NCBI GenBank assembly: GCA_934047225.1
Contig: OW204000.1
Coordinates: 11,798,001-11,862,000, forward strand
Source: Ypsolopha sequella
Lineage: Eukaryota > Arthropoda > Insecta > Lepidoptera > Ypsolophidae
Reading direction: 5' to 3'
Length of the DNA: 64,000 nt
Shown piece after piece: positions 32,856 through 44,527 of this stretch (within the stretch, counting starts at the first letter, position 1; each line of letters starts with the position of its first letter). Position numbers and translations under genes: made by a program. Under the pieces are notes generated by a model. That model had not been told where the DNA came from and searched no databases. It saw only the letters and a list, made by a program, of their open reading frames with translations.

Positions 32856-33242
32856 AAGAGACCCGACGGGATGACGTCATTTCCGTGACAGAACGGTCAT
32901 TTCCTGGTGTGGGATGCGACCTGCGTCGACACCCTGGCTGCGTCCTATTTCCAGTCGACCGCTGTCACGGCTGGTGCGGCCGCGGCAACGGCTAAGCGCA
33001 ACAAGCGGCGCAAATTTACAGCTCTCAGTGAAGGCTGTATGTTTGTGGCGTGGAAACGTTCGGGCCATGGGGTTCAGAAGCGCTACGATTATTCCAACAA
33101 ATTGCGTTGCGCTTAGTCGACGTGACCCAAGAGCTGAGCATATTTTGGCCAACGCAATTAGCTTGGCCATAAAGCTCGATAACGCGGCTAGCGTCTTTGG
33201 CACCCTGGCATGCGGCAGCGAAAAGGCAAGGTTTTTGAATTA
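32856..33242 (+). pseudogene. Retroelement C-terminal 'RPDG...WDATCVDTLA' domain, decayed
   Basis: One frame gives RPDGMTSF, a stop (TGA where TGG is likely ancestral), then QNGHFLVWDATCVDTLAAS. A second frame completes it with DPRAEHILANAISLAIK and DNAASVFGTL. I recognise this 'RPDG...VWDATCVDTLA...RGNAxSVxGTLP' arrangement from the C-terminal part of many invertebrate reverse-transcriptase-related proteins. The spaced D residues suggest a PD-(D/E)XK nuclease-like fold; that part is inference. At least one stop and one frameshift inactivate it. The upstream reverse-transcriptase region is not present in the window. Confidence 0.65.
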
Positions 33243-33929
33243 TTTTAGCTTTAGTTAGCTTTATTTAATTTTTATAATAGATTCTTATTTGTTTAGTTTT
33301 TTAGTTATATTGACTAATTGTTATTTACTGTTTTACTACTAAAAACAAGTTTTTGTCTAAGATGTGAGAACATTTTAGATCTAAGGCATAACGCTGAAAC
33401 TGTTCCAGATAGAAGACCGGATTTAATAAGTGGAACGTTATTTTTAAACGTTATTTAAGCTTTTTATTAACTTATTAGAAAACTGAATTCTATTCGCCAG
33501 CGTTTGGGTTCTTTTCTAATATACTTAGTTTCTTAAGGCTACACAGAGCGTACAGCGATTGGACCACCCTTGTGGTCGTTTTTTATCGTGGTTGTATCCG
33601 TATTTATATATGCCGCGTGGCGATGCTAAAAATCTATGGCGGATTTTGAAAAAATCATATTCAAATTACCAGATAAAATTTCCAAAATTTTAGACGGTAT
33701 TATTATATTGTACGTACGCAGTTTATACGTTTGTGATTTTTTTGAATTCTGGTTGCAATAAAATTCTACATTAATTAAAGCTCTTGGAATAACCTAAACG
33801 CCAACACAACTTTTTTAGATTTTACGCTAACTTGAGATAGATTTGTTTCTTATAAAATAAATTATTTTTAATGTTTGCTACGGTAAAACTGTGTAGATAC
33901 ATTTTGTGATACTAAGTGTACATTTTTTT
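33243..33929. other. Unassigned stretch
   Basis: A+T-rich with no recognised gene or repeat. Confidence 0.4.
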
Positions 33930-34525
33930 ATATTTATTATTACAAATATTCTTTATACTTTATTGTACACACATAAATATTAATAATTGCACTTAGAAAT
34001 AACATGTTCATAGGCGAGTTTATCTCTTAGCAGAGATTTCTTTCATCAAACCGCTTTGATAACTAAACATCATAATAAATAAGTAGACAAACATACGTGT
34101 ACGTACATTAACTTACATATCATACTATTAAATTAAATAAAAAATATATATTTCCAAGTATACTTAAACAAACGTACATAGTATAACTACATAATTGACA
34201 TTTGTACATAAATTAAAGACATATATACATTTATTTATATACATACATACTACATAAATTTACTGATATGAAAGAAAAAGACAAAAAAATAAAAAAAGCT
34301 CTTTTAGTCCGTTTTTAAAAACACTGATCGATTGACAGTCACTGTCATGTTGTTCTGGGGAAGTGAGTTCCTCAATCTGATAGCCACGACGTTGAAGGAC
34401 TGGCCAAAGGCACATGATTTGCGTACTGGAGTTTCAAGTAGAGAGACAGTACGCGGTACAAATCCTTCACAAAGATAAGAAGGGGAGCGAATATTACTGA
34501 GAATGAGAATGCTTAAACGCTGAAT
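33930..34525 (-). pseudogene. LINE reverse-transcriptase C-terminus and 3' UTR
   Basis: Minus-strand translation gives LSILILSNIRSPSYLCEGF, CAFGQSFNVVAIRLRNSLP and VFKNGLKELF, the usual tail of LINE reverse transcriptases ('F.V.AIRLWNSLP...FK..LK..F'). The 3' end downstream runs to 'tgtgtacaataaagtataaa' on the minus strand near 33945-33970. Substitutions such as R for W and a lysine-rich end suggest decay. It is a 5'-truncated copy. Confidence 0.7.
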
Positions 34526-34539
34526 ATGTTAAAACCAGC

Positions 34540-34815
34540 CAAGTGCGAGTCGGACTCGCCCACGAAGGTTTTCGTACCATTATCTATAAAAACGGCAAAA
34601 AAAAAATGTCTGTTGTATGGGAGCCACCTTAAATATTTATTTTACTCTGTTTTTTTAGTATTTGTTGTTATAGCGGCAACAGAAATACATCATCTGTGAA
34701 AATTTTAACTGTCTAATCACGGTTCATGAGATACAGTCTGGTGACAGACGGACAGACGGACGGACAGCGGAGTCTTAGTAATAGGGTTTCGTTGGTTACC
34801 CTTTGGGTATGGAAC
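34540..34815 (+). repeat. Dispersed repeat 'GTGCGAGTCGGACTCGCCC', plus copy
   Basis: Begins 'gccaagtgcgagtcggactc' and ends 'gggtatggaaccctaaaaaa', with 'gacagacggacagacggacg' inside. It is the clearest copy of the family also present at 11428-11848, 39006-39825 and 57112-57475. The element has no coding capacity. Confidence 0.8.
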
Positions 34816-34946
34816 CCTAAAAAAGCATGATAATAATAGTAGGTTATAATCTAATTGAGTAGTATAATTTCCTAACTTATGATTCCTCTAAGGTGTAAAC
34901 ATTAATTGATTACAGACTGTAAAAGGAAATAGACTATATGAGACAG

Positions 34947-35208
34947 CAGTGGCGTGCACAGAACTTTTTGCTGGAAAAGCAAGCAATTGGTCAAGTATAA
35001 CAATAAAAAAAATATGAAAAAATTTAAATATCACTTTGAAAAAAAAAAGTTTATATAGGAAATTTTCTCTCTAGGGTAGACATTGTCTACCCTGGCTTCG
35101 TACAATTTTTTTTTTTCAAAGTGATATTAAAATTTTTTCATATTTTTTTTATTGTTGTTCTTGACCAATTGTTTGCTTTTCCAGCAAAAAGTTCTGTGCA
35201 CGCCACTG
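34947..35208. mobile_element. hAT-type MITE with 8-bp target duplication
   Basis: 262 bp with nearly perfect inverted arms of about 100 bp starting CAGTGGCGTGCACAG at both ends. The flanks carry an exact 8-bp duplication TGAGACAG (34939-34946 and 35209-35216). An 8-bp duplication and CAG-type ends are hAT hallmarks. The centre holds a palindromic 'agggtagacattgtctaccc'. Non-autonomous, and recent by arm identity. Confidence 0.9.
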
Positions 35209-35264
35209 TGAGACAGGTATACAAAGATATATATGTTTCTCTTTTTTTCATTAATCTGAATTCC

Positions 35265-35604
35265 TGCTGTTTTGTATTTTCTTATCCCTTGGTTAAAGTA
35301 AATATAAGTCATTTGCATAGTATAAGTTTTATGTTGAAAAAAAAGACATGATCTTGCTTAGTTTCTTGCCCTTCTTCTTAGCAAGACTAATAGAATGGGC
35401 GGAGGTAGGCATGTATTTATATATATAACATATTAGTATGTAGTATATATGATGGGATATGGTCGGCCGCCTGGATTCGTGCTGTTGGCTGGGTTGGTGA
35501 TCATTGAACCTTGTTCCTGGTTCCTGGCCGGGTCTCCGGTATGGGTTCGGGCGGTTGATTGGATTTCACCTTGTTTAATATAATTTTTTAACTATCATTT
35601 TAAT

Positions 35605-35641
<37 letters not shown>

Positions 35642-35767
35642 TGCTACATAAATTAAATAAACCTCTAATTTAGAGTACATTTATTATTTTATTAGATTAA
35701 ATTTGACGTGTAAAAAGTGTATTATGTATACCTATTTTGCAACATAAACTATTTGAATTTGAATTTT
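35265..35767 (+). mobile_element. LINE 3' UTR copy, inverted partner at 51118-51562
   Basis: Shares long text with the minus strand of 51118-51562: 'ggttaaagtaaatataagtc', 'tcttgcttagtttcttgccc', 'ggtctccggtatgggttcgg' and the terminal 'actatttgaatttgaatttt'. A (TA)n run at 35608-35638 interrupts it. Only non-coding 3' sequence remains. Confidence 0.75.
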
Positions 35768-35774
35768 GCTATTG

Positions 35775-36220
35775 TAATTCCTACTTTATCAATCCCAAAA
35801 CTTGCACTAGGTTCTTGTTATTTCTTATTCCCAACGTTTACTTCTGAACACACCACTAGGGCTTATAGCAATTTATATTATGTTACAGCAATTGGACTGT
35901 GGAACTCACTACCGCACAATATTCGCAACTGTCCTACCAAGAGCCATTTCAAGAAAAAGCTAAAAGAGCATTACCTTTCGCTGTCATAGTAAATAGGTAA
36001 GTTTATGTATATTATAGTTAAGTAAGTGTAATTATGTATGTATTTATACATTTTGATAAAGTTATCGTACGATGGGTACAAATATATATATATATTACTA
36101 AGGATTGCTGGAAGAAATCTCTTTTAGGAGATAAGCTCGCATGTGTACATACCTTTTAATTAATTATATGTCTTAACTGTTTTTCTGTGTGTACATTAAA
36201 GAATAAAGAAACGTTAAGAA
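35775..36220 (+). pseudogene. LINE reverse-transcriptase C-terminus and 3' UTR
   Basis: Translation ends TAIGLWNSLPHNIRNC, then KSHFKKKLKEHYLSLS before a stop at about 35989. This is the standard LINE reverse-transcriptase tail. The 3' UTR follows to 'gtacattaaagaataaag' near 36195-36215. It is 5'-truncated and directly abuts the preceding LINE 3' end. Confidence 0.7.
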
Positions 36221-39005
36221 TTCTTTTTTTGTTTCAGTTCCAAGAAATACAGGTAAACAGAAATACCCGCTCACAAACGCAAGGAGTACAATAGATGACC
36301 TGAATCCTAAAAAAGTCAACTCAAAGATATCGTACAAAGTTTATGTTACATTACATTGTATGGAGCACATCGCTTTAAGGAAAGGCCCAGCACGTTTTCT
36401 ATACAGGGTTCGAAAGTAAAACGAGTTCTTTTGTTGAACGGCTTCGTATAGCGCGTATAAAGGATACATTATTTCTTGTTCGTTGCCAGGCGTTGAGTGC
36501 CAGCTTTTATAGTGTTTACCTCATGTAAAATAAATTTGCACAGAGTACAGGTGTACTGAGAATTGATTCCTTAAAGAATGAACAATAGTACATTATTGCA
36601 AAGGCAGCGAAATAGGCAATTGCAGGTCGGGTACTTCAATGATACGAGACAGGCAATTGCCATTTCGGCCGAGGCATATATAGTAGGCTTTTCTTAAAAA
36701 AATGCAAGGAAATAAAAAAGGGCCTTTTACATACTATTTTTTTTTTTTTTACAGTTTGTGCCGAAAGGTAAACGCATCTGTGGCTATACAGCCACGAGAA
36801 CGCAATGTGTACGATAGATGAAAGAGTTCTAAATTCAAACAGCACACCGTTTCATACAACATTGCCGGTGCGCTCTTCGTTCGTCGGGAAGTGATTTTGG
36901 TTTTTCAGTCTACGTAAATATGATACTTCGCGTGTTCTTTATTCAAAAGTAATGATAATATTTCCGCGTATGTTTAAGAAAAAGCCTTTAGGCTTTGCTG
37001 GTAAAGCCTTTTTGCAGCAAGTCAGGATTTTTTGTAGTAAAATAAATCAGTATACATAATCTTTGTCATCTAGCAAGGCTATAATAACCCTACTCGGTGT
37101 TATAAAATGCTGCGCATCGCGTTAGTAGGCGGTCTTATCCTCTACGCCGTAGTATCCTCTACGCGTAGCATATACTCGAACTACGAGTACAGCACCCGGC
37201 GGTAAACGAACAAAGCGGAAAGTAATGCAGTGGGGATCCACAGGCAAAGCTTATTACAGATGGCGCTAGCATAGGTCTGGCCAATAAATGCTATGGTTCG
37301 GCTATGTCAAAGTTTATTGTTGTGTGTGTTCCGGTTTTCCTACTTTTTTTCTGCAACATCTCATATCTTATTCATTTTTTTCAAGAAAACAAAAAATATT
37401 CATACAACCACGAGCATTGGAATAGTAATTAATTTTATATATGTGTATAAAAAAATAAAGGCAGTCATGAGGATTGCCGAACACGTATGATTAACTGCCA
37501 CAAAATTAAAATAAGACTAACTTTCTCACGATATACTACATAAATAGACAACACCAGTCCCATATACCACGGAATTTCTTATAACAACCACGTGAAGGAT
37601 TTTATGGGTCGGCACCCTTAAACCGCGCAAAAAATAAGGTTTGGCATTCCAATTTATATGATATTATGATAGTACATATAAGTATATGTGAAGAAGTACT
37701 AGATTATTAATAAAATTGCTGTATTACATCAGAATAAAAAAACAGGAATATCAAGAAAATCTCTCGAATAGCATTGCCGCATTCCAAGTATTGTGACTTA
37801 ATTAGAAACATAACAACGACAAAACATATTTCAGACCCAAGGCAACACATCAAAAAACATGATAAAAAACACAACCTTTCAATACAATCTATAGATTTTC
37901 TGAAATACGTAAAATGTTGAAAAAAATCAAAATAAATAAAGCTGAGCGTGCGCGGCAGTTTATGCGATATCAACAGATAACAAAACAGTGGAAAACATTA
38001 AAATTAAGAGTGGTTACGCAGCTGGATTGTGAAAAACCTTGCTTTTTCTTCCGCAAAATTTTGAGTTTAATAAATTTTTAAATTATAATTTCCAAAAACA
38101 AATGGAAACTTTGCGATTGCAACATATACAATAGATAGGTAATAAGATTTTGTTGAATAACATATTGAGGGAATTTTGAACGTTAGTTCTGTTTCGATTA
38201 ATTAAAAAAGGTGAATTTTTCGCAATCCGGCTGCGAAACCGCTCTTAAAACAAAAAGCTTTGTACCATGTCTCATCGTAGTAAACATTAATTTTGTTTAC
38301 TAGACTTCCTAAATAAATTGGTTCCGACCGCTTGTTCTCACTACAACATTGTGAAACCTTTTAACAGATGCTTCAACTTTAACTGAACTTGCAATGTAAG
38401 AATATATTAAAATTCAGAGCCATAATAATGTTACACTACTAGTTTGAATAATTTATTTGACGACTAGATTATTCTTTGAAAGCAAGCTTCGCTTCGCCCC
38501 TATCAAAAAATTATTTGCGTCATTCACGTATCCAATTTGCTGTAATTAAAACCACAATTCAAACCCAAATTTTACACTTCTGACCAGGACAGCAATTCTG
38601 ACGCGTGAGCAAAATTTGCGAAAGCAGAAAGATCAATCAATTCCGTAGAAAATCGCTTGCAATCTGCGGTAGCAATTTTTTCGCACTTGCCAGAATCGCC
38701 GTCCAGGTGTGTCAAAATGAATTCCAATTTTTTAGAAAAGTAAATTTCGATAATAACAAGAATTTAGATGTTGATGTCATTGCTGTAGGGTAACACGATA
38801 ATCGATATTCTAAATGTAATAATCGATGAATTGGCGACTAAAACACCTGTCGGAAATAGCTAGCATCCCAATTGGTTTTCTATAAATTTTAATAGATGCT
38901 TTTGTTATACCCAAGCTTTTTTTTTAACGGGTGTAGCAAATTTTATTGAAGTTGGCCCATTAGGTTGAGCTACAGAGCGTTAATGAACATACATCCCTTG
39001 CTCTT
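36221..39005. other. Long unassigned stretch
   Basis: About 2.8 kb with no supported gene. Open frames are below 90 codons and lack motifs. 37120-37250 contains a few near-repeats of 'tcctctacgc' and 'tacgccgtag', locally less A+T-rich, without a known identity. Confidence 0.4.
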
Positions 39006-39825
39006 TTTTAGGGTTCCGTACCTAAAAGGTACAAAAGGAACCTTTATGATGAGACTCCGTTGTCCGTCCGTCCGTCCGTATGTCATAGCCTCATACCTTT
39101 AGCACCGTTAAAGAAAAAGACCTGAAATTTTGCACAAAAATAGCATTAATTTGCATACATATTAGGGTGTAAAAAAACATATGAAAAATTTGAAATTGTT
39201 TAAAATATTTCCAAAACAAAAGTAAGAAAAATAAAAAATATTATTAAATATAGATTTTAAATTGTAGATATTAAAAAGGTAATGGTAAAAATATATACTT
39301 GTTCTATATTTACTGGCACTGGTTTCTAGAAATCTTTAAAAAACCACAAAAATATGTATGTCCCCCCTTATCTCCGAAACTGGTATAGACCGAAAAAAAT
39401 ATCTATCATAGATCATAACTGGCCAATTACAGGAAAACTATAGCAATTACAAAAAAATTGAGCACAAATGAAAAATATAAAAAAGAAGTAAAATAAATAA
39501 AAAAATATTTCATAAAAATAAAATATGGGTATCATATTGTAGGTATTAAAAAGCTGGTTGTAAAAGTATATAGGTTGGCTATATTTAATTGCATCTGTTT
39601 CGAGAATTCCTTGAAAAACCATAAAAAAATGTATGCCCCTTATCTCCAAAACTGGTGGAACAAAAAATGTGAAAAAAATCATGGTAATATGTGTTTACGT
39701 AAAGATTAAAGAAAAAATAAAGCGGTTGAGAAATACACGAAAAAAAATTACAAAATTTAATTTAATTTTTAATACGGAACCCTAGGTATGTGAGTCTGAC
39801 TCACATTTGGCTGGTTTTTTCTTTT
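39006..39825 (-). repeat. Dispersed repeat 'AGGGTTCC' family, long minus copy
   Basis: Starts 'ttttttagggttccgtacct', contains 'tgtccgtccgtccgtccgta' and ends 'gagtctgactcacatttggc'. The interior holds two similar sub-blocks near 39330-39400 and 39590-39660 ('ccccttatctccgaaactgg' and 'ccccttatctccaaaactgg'), so it is internally duplicated. Confidence 0.7.
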
Positions 39826-39829
39826 TGTT

Positions 39830-40642
39830 TCTCAGTTGTATTAAGATAATAAATATTTTTACTTAATAAAATTATTTTTTATATTCGATACAGATATTCG
39901 ACTGACGACGGCCCCAAGTGGGTCGAAATATATATCGAAAGTTTTATTTTTTATTTAATTTCAACTATAACATTCATAAAAATCAGTTGTATTAAAGAGT
40001 AGATAATCTCTGAAATCACGTTTTTTTTCCACCATAACAATTTACTGAACTACCGTTTTCTATAAAATATATTTACTGCTAAGATATTATTTTTATTATC
40101 ATGTTTTAAATAACAAAAGCTAAGAAAGCACGCTGTTTTAGGCGTTCTATTTTTGTTCAATTCTTGCAAATATTTGTTAGTTTATCCATTGCAAAATTTC
40201 TCTATCACTTCGCAATATTTATTTCAGACAGAAGAATTTCGAAAAGCTCGTTTTTTACTTTTTTATTAGTATAACAGTTAGGACAGCTTTTTTCTTTCAA
40301 TAATAACATCATCACATTTCATTCATTACAAAAGTTCCGTTAGAAAGAAATATAAAAATCATAAAACCTACGCTGCTCCTATTCTAGTAACTAAAAACAA
40401 TCACACCCACTTTTTCATAGACAAGTCTTGGTGAAAAAAGAAATATTACTTAAATTGAAAATAAAGGCTCCATCACAAATTTTGTTCACACCACGACAAA
40501 TATCGATGTACATAGGATTTTTAATATTAAAAAATAAAGCTAAAAGCAAATTGCAGACGTACTTGTATGTTATTCAATACATTTATAGATAAAATCTGAC
40601 TTTAGATTCAGAAACAATACACAATTTTTATAATTATTAAAG
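39830..40642. other. Unassigned stretch containing motif B
   Basis: Apart from the hammerhead-like motif at 39902-39938 nothing is recognised. Confidence 0.4.
39902..39938 (+). ncRNA. Hammerhead-like motif B
   Basis: CTGACGA, then C, then a hairpin GGCCC/GGGTC, then GAAATATATATCGA. It matches hammerhead core order (CUGANGA-stem II-GAAA) except for one extra base before stem II. The upstream 'attcga' and downstream 'tatcga' could give a short pairing. Motif A at 10001 is a related copy. Confidence 0.35.
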
Positions 40643-41038
40643 ACTAGCTTTTCCCGTGGCTTCGCCCACGTTGATTAAGTTTTTCTATAGGCGTATCGAA
40701 TTTGTAAATTTTTTCAGCTCATTCTATTTCTATTCTTATTATTACTATTTTTTGTTCTCTGAATTAATCCTCTGATAATGTTTCTTTGGCGGTCTTTGAT
40801 AACTGATTAAATCTCCTAGTAGTATGTTTGGCGAGGCTGAAGGCCAAGGCGCGTCTCTGAACGACACTACTTCTTGTTCCAATGGGAACTGATTTATGGA
40901 ATAAAAAGTATCCTATGTCCTATTTCAGGTTTCGAACTACATTTGTGCAAAGTTTCAGTGCAATCGGTTGAGTAGTAACAGCGTGAAGGAGTAACAAACA
41001 TCCATTCAAACTTTCGCATTTATAATATTAGTGTGATG
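40643..41038 (-). repeat. Dispersed repeat 'CTAGCTTTTCCCGTGGCTTCGC'
   Basis: Begins 'actagcttttcccgtggctt' and ends 'tttataatattagtgtgatg', with 'ggaataaaaagtatcctatg' inside. These are the signature phrases of an abundant lepidopteran dispersed repeat. This copy seems close to full length. Relatives lie at 575-757 and 56445-56475. Confidence 0.7.
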
Positions 41039-41039
41039 T

Positions 41040-41689
41040 GATTTCAATTACCAAAGGCCTTGTTGATAGGAGGTGTAATTAAATAAATATGTAAATTTGC
41101 GCAGCATTTCCGAAATATAGTAGCAGAGTAAATATATTTATGTTTACTCTAATAGTAGGCTCGTAGAAAGAGCTGAGAAGAGAAGCAAAATTTTACATGA
41201 ATACCTATACTTCCACATTCGGTATAAACTTTTATATTTATACGTATGTGTAAGTAAGTATAACCAGACGGCCCAGTTTTAACAAAGGTATTTTGTTGAG
41301 TATTGTACATATGACTGAAAGGGTCTGTTGACATAGGGAAAGTTCCGAATGTTACCTACCCACTACCAACAATGTAAATAGAGGAAAATAATATATTCAT
41401 TTGAAAACGATTTAAAAGGTAAGGGAACGTTTTATAATATGAAAAGATATTTGTAATGAATATATGTATATGCTGAATCTAGTATTCTGTGGCTGAACGT
41501 AGGTAAGTACTAACGTAGGTGACTACCAGCTGTGGTACTATGATTCACAAATTAAACTCGTGTGTTACAAAAGAAAAATATTGTAATTATTCGTATTTTT
41601 AGATATTTGTATTTTAACCACACGTATCGATAGTACTCCTTGTGTAGATCATGTGCCTTTTGGGTCAAAAACCGTACATTCATACGTGT
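41040..41689. other. Unassigned stretch
   Basis: A+T-rich with nothing recognised. Confidence 0.4.
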
Positions 41690-42024
41690 AGTCACGCCTG
41701 TCCCCCAGAGGGGTAGGCAGAGACTACAGATTTCTATCTGCTACGATCCAGACACACCTATTTCGCCTCTTCCACATCCATCAATCTAGTCATACAAGCT
41801 CTTCTATTTCGGTTACATTTGAAATGGCTCTTCTTCAGTATGTCACCAATTTGGTCAGCATACGTCCTTCTAGGGCGGCCTGGTCGAGCTGTACCTTCCA
41901 CTTGCGCACCATAAATTTCTTTCGTCACTCTACTTTCATTCATCCTCTCTACATGTCCACTCAGGGTGTATATTGAATAAAATGATTCGCCGCTTATAAT
42001 ACACCCACACGCATAGCTAAACAT
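41690..42024 (-). pseudogene. LINE C-terminal fragment 'GHVERMNE...GRPRRTYADQIG'
   Basis: Minus-strand translation reads SGHVERMNESRVTKEIYGAQ, GTARPGRPRRTYADQIGDIL and RRACMTRLMDVEEAK, and runs on to a YPSG tail at about 41710. This is the common LINE polyprotein C-terminus and the longest of the three copies in the window. It has no start of its own and is 5'-truncated. Confidence 0.7.
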
Positions 42025-42039
42025 TAAAAAAAAACGTGA

Positions 42040-42440
42040 AAATTATATTATTATAGTGATATAGATATTATAAATAAGTGGTAGAGCTGATGCCGGGCTC
42101 GACTGTGGAGGTACCACCATCTTACTCGGAGACCCTCTCGAAGTAATTTGGGGGAGAGTAAGAGGACAGCTCACAGGCAAAAAATCAGGAAACCCACCAT
42201 GCCTGAGACCGATAGTTGGCGGTATATCCATTCCTAATAGCTGGGCTTTATATTAAACAGACTGATGACGGGCAGCGGCATCACTGGTGCGACGGTTCCG
42301 GCACCGCGCTAACCAACCCGCCTGCCCAGCGTGTGTGAGTATGGGCAAGTCGTCCAGGATGACCGCCAGGAGTGGTAAAGTCCTGGAAAGGCTTATGTGA
42401 GGCCAGCAGTGGACGAACTAGGCTGATGGATGGATGAATG
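42040..42440 (+). repeat. Retroelement-derived repeat with RTE-like 3' tail
   Basis: Contains 'ctaaccaacccgcctgccca' and ends 'gaggccagcagtggacgaac' plus 'taggctgatggatggatga', like the LINE ending that encodes '...Q..WT' followed by a GATG microsatellite. The left part is a different repeat phrase. Composite identity is uncertain. Confidence 0.45.
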
Positions 42441-43070
42441 TAGATATTTACTTAGTGATAAGTCTTGAAAAGTTTCCCCTTGAAAACTATGTTGGGCACA
42501 TTTAGTATAGCTACACTGACGTTTACTGTCACTGTCAGTTGGCCAATAATATCGTTGGGCCAATAATATCGTTGGGCCAATAATGGCTGGCCTAGTGCAC
42601 TGGGCATTGCAAAGTCGCATGACACACATTATGAACAAATAATTTAGCCTGTTGCCCTTTTTGTTAGCAACGCGTTTTTATGTTTTTTTCGTCCGCTGAA
42701 TACCTATTGCTTTTGGAAATTATTTCAGTCTCTATCGAAGGCTGTATACTTTTAAAATTTAATTTTTAATGGGCTTCTGTTTTGTTGCGATATCTATTTT
42801 ATCCATGTGATGCCATAGTATATATATATTTTTTTAATCTGACTTTTATTATGTTATAAACACCATTGAAAAGCTCTCTTTATACTGGTCCATGCCAGTA
42901 TCCAGTTTCCACAGCCCGTATGAAACCAATACATGCGTTTGAATAAGCTTTCCCAGCTAGTTTGTGTATTGTTTCGACTTGGCACAAATAGAGCAACTTC
43001 CAACTTTATACCAACAATACATTGTTAAGCCATAACTTTGTAGACGACAAGTAATTCTTACTGTACAAGG
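42441..43070. other. Unassigned stretch
   Basis: Holds a short tandem repeat of 'ttgggccaataatatcg' (about 42538-42590, about 2.5 copies) and nothing else recognised. Confidence 0.4.
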
Positions 43071-43076
43071 TACAAG

Positions 43077-43279
43077 TCATAGGCGTAGCCAGGTTTTAGT
43101 TTAGGGGGGCCATGAACTAAATTTTATATTCATAATGTTTGTAAAAACTGTTTGCAAACGCAAAACGCTTTTAACAGCTGCTAGCACAAGTGGCACTTGA
43201 CTCGAGAAAATTGTAATATTTTTAACTTTTCAAGGGGGTTTGAACCCCCAAACCCCCTCTCCTCTGGCTACGTCCATGA
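43077..43279. mobile_element. 203-bp MITE with TACAAG target duplication
   Basis: The ends are inverse ('tcataggcgtagccag' and 'ctggctacgtccatga'). Exact TACAAG duplications flank it (43071-43076 and 43280-43285). The interior has 'aggggggccatgaac' and 'ggggtttgaacccccaaacc'. The ends resemble those of the larger element at 51675-53170. Confidence 0.8.
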
Positions 43280-43285
43280 TACAAG

Positions 43286-44410
43286 TATACTTATATGGTA
43301 TTTAATATACATTTATATAGTGCCGTGCTCTGTATGTACTCAATTCGAAAGTCTCTGAGTTGGGTATACCTTAATATAATCTCTAGAGCACCCCGTTGAA
43401 CCCTCCTCATCAAGGGATTAATATAATTTTGTGTATTAAATAAAACCTCATATTTTGGTTTTTAGTTGCAGCGAAAGTTTTGTTAAAAATGTTATAATTA
43501 CCTTAGGCTCGAAAATGAGTGTCTCAGTTACCTTATTTTTTACTAACTTTCGAAAACTAAGTAGAAAATAAAGTAACCGATACACTAAATTTGGAGATAG
43601 ATATGTAGGCATGTAGATATGAGATAGATAGGCTTTTGATTATAAAATTTACTGAACATATTTTACGGACAACACATCCCGAGGATGCCTCGTTTAGAGG
43701 CGAAACACGTGTCGATAAGTTTTTTTGCTTGTTATTTAAGATTGCTTTATTTTGTGCTCGTACTGCTTGCTTTGCTTGTGCATGTTTTATGCGGGAGGGC
43801 GGGCGGTGCTTGAGTCTGCATTTTGAATAGCATGGTAAGAGTGTTTAGCGGAATATTGCAAATTATTAATATATCCACAAACGCTTTTGATTATGTTACG
43901 TGAAAGTAAAATCAAAATATACATTCTGAAGATGCGTGTCACTAATGAGTAAGATCTAGGTCTTACTTGTCCAAATTTCACTGAAACTCAAAATAAACTT
44001 ATGTTTAACCAATTTTAAGCCTTTCTGCGTTGTCATTTAAGTAAAAAAAAAACACAGGTAGGCCTTGTTCACAACAGCTTAGTAAATATACCTCGTACCC
44101 ATGTTGTCAAAATGAACTTTTTCTCAACTACATAAAGGTCAAAACGGCACATTCTGACTGAAAGCTTGAGTTCTGTTGCTGTATACAGAATGTGCCTTTG
44201 ACATGCTCATCACGCACTAACAAGAGACGACAAAGGAATAGTTAACGAATATTTACTTAAACTGCCTACTAAAATATTTGGCTAAATTAGGATAACTTAA
44301 TTACAATGTCGCGGGCCTTGTGGAAAGAATTCACTTTGTAATACATGGAAACTTGTGTTGTCTGGGGCGTTTATTCGGTTTTAGCCAATAGAAATCCTCA
44401 AAAAAACGAG
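43286..44410. other. Unassigned stretch containing motif C
   Basis: Only the hammerhead-like motif at 43679-43713 is recognised. Confidence 0.4.
43679..43713 (+). ncRNA. Hammerhead-like motif C
   Basis: CCGAGGA, T, hairpin GCCTC...GAGGC, GAAACACGTGTC, flanked by ATC before and GAT after that can pair as a 3-bp stem I. ACACGTGT is fully self-complementary, like a loopless stem III. That fits small hammerheads of Penelope-like elements, described as cleaving as dimers. The final GTC would be the cleavage triplet. U4 of the core is C here and an extra T precedes stem II, so this copy is probably inactive. Confidence 0.4.
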
Positions 44411-44527
44411 CTACATTAAAGAGGAACGATTCGTATCTGCTACGAAACGCACAACTTAAGATGTTTCTTCTTATTTTTGAATTAAATATTTTAAATAAAT
44501 GTGACTGATGGCATTTTGCGAACATAG

